Position numbers and translations under genes: made by a program | Notes under the pieces: generated by a model | Told to the model about the DNA's origin: nothing | The model's input: only the letters and a program-made list of their open reading frames with translations | The model's database searches: none | In this document: in pieces, positions 6,573 through 8,480 of the stretch | Numbering within the stretch: position 1 is the stretch's first letter | Layout: each line of letters starts with the position of its first letter | Origin: Candidatus Solibacter sp. | GTDB taxonomy: Bacteria; Acidobacteriota; Terriglobia; Bryobacterales; Bryobacteraceae | Reading direction: 5' to 3' | Length of the DNA: 8,480 bases | NCBI GenBank assembly: GCA_017883345.1 | Contig: JADGNT010000183.1 | Coordinates: 1 to 8,480 of the forward strand

Positions 6573-8192
6573 ATGCGATGTCTCATTGTCTCTTTCCTCC
6601 TCTCTAGTGCCCTCCTGCTGGCACAGCGCGATATTCCCGCCGGATCGTTGAACCAACCGGAGCGGCTGGAGTGGTTTCGCGACCAGGGATTCGGTTTGTT
6701 CATTCACTGGTCGGTTGACAGCCAAACCGGCGTCGTGATTTCGCATTCGTTGGCCGGTGCCGATGAAGCCTACACGAAGCGGTTCTTTGAAGAACTGCCG
6801 AAGACATTCAATCCGCGCAGATTCGAGCCCAAGGATTGGGCCGCCCTGGCGAAGTTGGCCGGCATCAAGTACGTCGTCTTCACCACCAAACACCATTCCG
6901 GATTCGCCATGTGGGACACGAAGACCACTGACTTCGGCATCATGCACACGCCCTACAAGCACGACCTGACGCGCGAAATCCTCGACGCATTCCGCGCGCA
7001 GGGCATCGCGCCGGGTATCTACTTTTCGCCGGACGATTTCTGGTGGCTATGGAAGAACAAGATCGACATACAGCGAGGCATTCCGGGCGTGCAGCCGCGC
7101 AATAATCCGGGCTTGATGAAGCTCGACCTGGCCCAGGTCCAGGAGTTGATGGGGAACTACGGGCCTATCGACGTCGTGTTCTTTGACGGCGAGCCGCAGG
7201 GCCTCCGCGATCTGGCGTGGAAGGTGCAGCCGAAAACGATTGTGACTCGTGGGGCGATTCAAACTCCGGAACTTTATGTGCCCGGCATCCCGCTGGAAGG
7301 GGCCTGGGAGGCCAACTTCACCATGGGTACGGCGTGGCAGTACCAGCCCCAAAACGAACTGTACAAGACCGGCGGTCAGGTGATCGACATCCTGGTGGAG
7401 ACGCGAGCCAAGGGCGGCAATCTGCTGTTGAACATTGGCCCGAAGCCCGACGGCGAGCTGCCCATCGAGCAGGAAGAACGCCTGCGCGAAGTGGCGCTGT
7501 GGATGCAAGTGAACCAGGAGTGCATCTACAACGTGCGCCCCTGGGTGATCACGAACGAACAGAACATCTGGTACACGAAGGCGAAGGACGAAGACACGGT
7601 CTACGCCATCGTGAAGCAGCAGCCGCGCTGGGTGCGTGGCCAATGGCGCGATTTCGTTTTGAAGAGCGTGCAGGCCACGGCGCGGTCCGTCGTGAGCGTG
7701 TTGGGACAGAACGGCCGTGTGTTGGAATACAGGCCCGAAGTGAATCCCAAGCCCACGCTGAAGCAGGAAGCCGACGGACTGCACATTCGCGCGATGTTCA
7801 CTCACCGGCTGCAAGACAACAGCAGGTGGCCTAACGCCATTGTCCTGAAGATCACGAATGTGAAGCCCGCGTTCACACCGCCGAAGCTGGAGACGAAAGG
7901 CGCCAAATTCGACGCCGGAACGAAGACCGCGTTGCTGACCGGAACCCTCCAGGATCTGGGGAAGGCGCCCTCCTTGGAAGTCGGGTTTGAGTACCGCAGC
8001 ATCGTCGGTTTGGACGCCAGCGACCGCTCCATTCCCTGGCAACAAGGGCCCTCCACGACGCTGGGCGCTCCGGGCGATTTTACTTTGAAACTACCGGACC
8101 TGAATCCGGAGGGAGTCTACGAATACCGCGCCTATGTTCGACATCCGCTCTTGACTATCTACGGCGCGGACAAGCGCCTGCCCATGAAATGA
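6573..8192 (+). CDS. Secreted GH29 alpha-L-fucosidase-like enzyme
   Basis: This 539-residue enzyme of glycoside hydrolase family 29 should release alpha-linked L-fucose by a retaining mechanism. The ATG at 6573 places a Sec signal (hydrophobic residues 4-16, cleavage near LLLA-Q) at the start; the open frame upstream lies within the SDR gene. Catalytic-domain landmarks are FGLFIHWS (H45, W46), TTKHHSGFAMWD (H107, H108), IDVVFFDGE with D205 as the likely nucleophile, and GAWEANFTMGTAWQY with E246 as the likely acid/base. The 41-residue gap between D205 and E246 is close to that of the Thermotoga enzyme. Residues GGNLLLNIGPKPDG (281-294) close the barrel. A beta-sandwich covers roughly 320-430. 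A further Fn3-like domain ends in YEYRAYVRHPLLTIYG, which may bind carbohydrate. Fucose specificity is not assured, since GH29 includes enzymes of other linkage and substrate preference. It sits 31 nt behind the SDR gene. Confidence 0.93.
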   Translation: MRCLIVSFLLSSALLLAQRDIPAGSLNQPERLEWFRDQGFGLFIHWSVDSQTGVVISHSLAGADEAYTKRFFEELPKTFNPRRFEPKDWAALAKLAGIKYVVFTTKHHSGFAMWDTKTTDFGIMHTPYKHDLTREILDAFRAQGIAPGIYFSPDDFWWLWKNKIDIQRGIPGVQPRNNPGLMKLDLAQVQELMGNYGPIDVVFFDGEPQGLRDLAWKVQPKTIVTRGAIQTPELYVPGIPLEGAWEANFTMGTAWQYQPQNELYKTGGQVIDILVETRAKGGNLLLNIGPKPDGELPIEQEERLREVALWMQVNQECIYNVRPWVITNEQNIWYTKAKDEDTVYAIVKQQPRWVRGQWRDFVLKSVQATARSVVSVLGQNGRVLEYRPEVNPKPTLKQEADGLHIRAMFTHRLQDNSRWPNAIVLKITNVKPAFTPPKLETKGAKFDAGTKTALLTGTLQDLGKAPSLEVGFEYRSIVGLDASDRSIPWQQGPSTTLGAPGDFTLKLPDLNPEGVYEYRAYVRHPLLTIYGADKRLPMK

Positions 8193-8426
8193 AAATTGCC
8201 GCCATTCAGCGGCCACGCCGTTCGGATGCTCCCTTGCCAGACCAACCCCAGCCAAGGCGGATCTGAAACGCCTGAAGTGACGCCGCGCACGCCCGCACGT
8301 GGTTGGGGTTGAGCTCGATCGCGGTCGATGAATCGCGCGATGAGCCGAATGCAGCACGTTGGCCTGCGCCCGCTGGTTGCATAAAGCGCTGCGTAATGTG
8401 CTACGTTTCGGGGTTAAGGTGGTTTC
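8193..8426. other. Intergenic stretch without a recognisable gene
   Basis: I see no coding sequence I can support here: the + frames are interrupted and a minus-strand open frame resembles no family I know. A 5-bp hairpin, GCCGC/GCGGC around 6 nt at 8198-8213, lies just after the fucosidase stop but has no T-tract. CAACCCCA at 8243-8250 is inverted as TGGGGTTG at 8304-8311. A better stem lies at 8313-8345 and is listed separately. The stretch presumably holds the end of the fucosidase transcript and the promoter of the next gene. Confidence 0.5.
8313..8345. other. Imperfect 10-bp stem-loop
   Basis: GCTCGATCGCG (8313-8323) pairs with CGCGATGAGC (8336-8345), with one bulged G (8317) and a 12-nt loop. 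The right half overlaps the perfect palindrome ATCGCGCGAT at 8332-8341. No T-run follows, so it is not a classical terminator. It could be a factor-dependent terminator, an operator or chance in GC-rich DNA. Confidence 0.3.
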
Positions 8427-8480
8427 ATGAAACGCTTGGTTCTCCTTCCTATTCTGGCCTGCACCATGTTCGGTGCGGCC
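8427..8480 (+). CDS. N-terminus of a secreted protein (3' partial)
   Basis: Only 18 codons are visible, reading MKRLVLLPILACTMFGAA, an obvious Sec signal start: a basic Lys-Arg pair followed by a hydrophobic core. A Cys at position 12 after ILA loosely resembles a lipobox, but the hydrophobic stretch before it is short, so a normal signal peptidase I protein is more likely. AAGGTGG, a fair Shine-Dalgarno, lies 4 nt before the ATG; TAAGGT in the same place could alternatively be a -10 box. The protein continues beyond the window and its function is unknown. Confidence 0.65.
   Translation, partial: MKRLVLLPILACTMFGAA

Noticed and set aside
7047..8045. 332-codon minus-strand open frame opposite the GH29 gene
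   Set aside because: It has no family motifs and is the complement of an enzyme with complete catalytic signatures.
8091..8357. Minus-strand open frame spanning the fucosidase end and the following gap
   Set aside because: It overlaps the fucosidase 3' end, is Arg-rich in a shadow-like way and resembles no known protein.

Overview
The window is GC-rich, densely coding bacterial DNA. Two predicted Tat-exported sugar enzymes, a secreted GH29 fucosidase-like enzyme and an MGH1-type glycoside hydrolase sit together. Three starts lack a Shine-Dalgarno but have a -10-like box 9-10 nt upstream. These traits suggest an Acidobacteriota member of the Solibacter/Bryobacterales type. That placement rests on gene style only, with moderate confidence; there is no rRNA or other marker gene.

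Layout. (1) 1-1341, + strand: two adjacent calcineurin-like metallophosphoesterases of different subfamilies. The first is cut by the window edge and resembles YkuE; the second is an intact YfcE/MJ0936-like protein. (2) 1342-1548: the junction where + and - strand genes converge. It carries the decayed N-terminal piece of a GxxExxY-family gene. (3) 5697-1549, - strand: an apparent operon of three sugar genes, in transcription order a Tat-signal TIM-barrel isomerase/epimerase-like protein, a Tat-signal Gfo/Idh/MocA oxidoreductase and an MGH1-like (GH63-type) glycoside hydrolase. The last two overlap by 4 nt (GTGA). The first two are separated by 178 bp holding four closely spaced hairpins. (4) 5698-5755: a 58-bp divergent promoter region with a -10-like box 9 nt from the ATG on each side. 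(5) 5756-8192, + strand: an SDR-family dehydrogenase, then after 31 bp a secreted GH29 alpha-L-fucosidase-like enzyme. (6) 8193-8426: a 234-bp stretch with no recognisable gene, then the first 18 codons of a new secreted protein that leaves the window.

How the genes may work together: the five central genes look like a small carbohydrate-degradation locus. The fucosidase-like enzyme and the MGH1-like hydrolase would release sugars outside the cytoplasm. The exported Gfo/Idh/MocA and TIM-barrel proteins could oxidise and isomerise, or eliminate, a sugar or glycoside in the periplasm. The SDR would oxidise or reduce a product in the cytoplasm. Gfo/Idh/MocA plus TIM-barrel pairs are known in 3-keto-glycoside and C-glycoside breakdown, so that reading is attractive, but the substrate cannot be read from sequence. 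No transporter, regulator, tRNA, rRNA, CRISPR array, insertion sequence or phage gene is visible.
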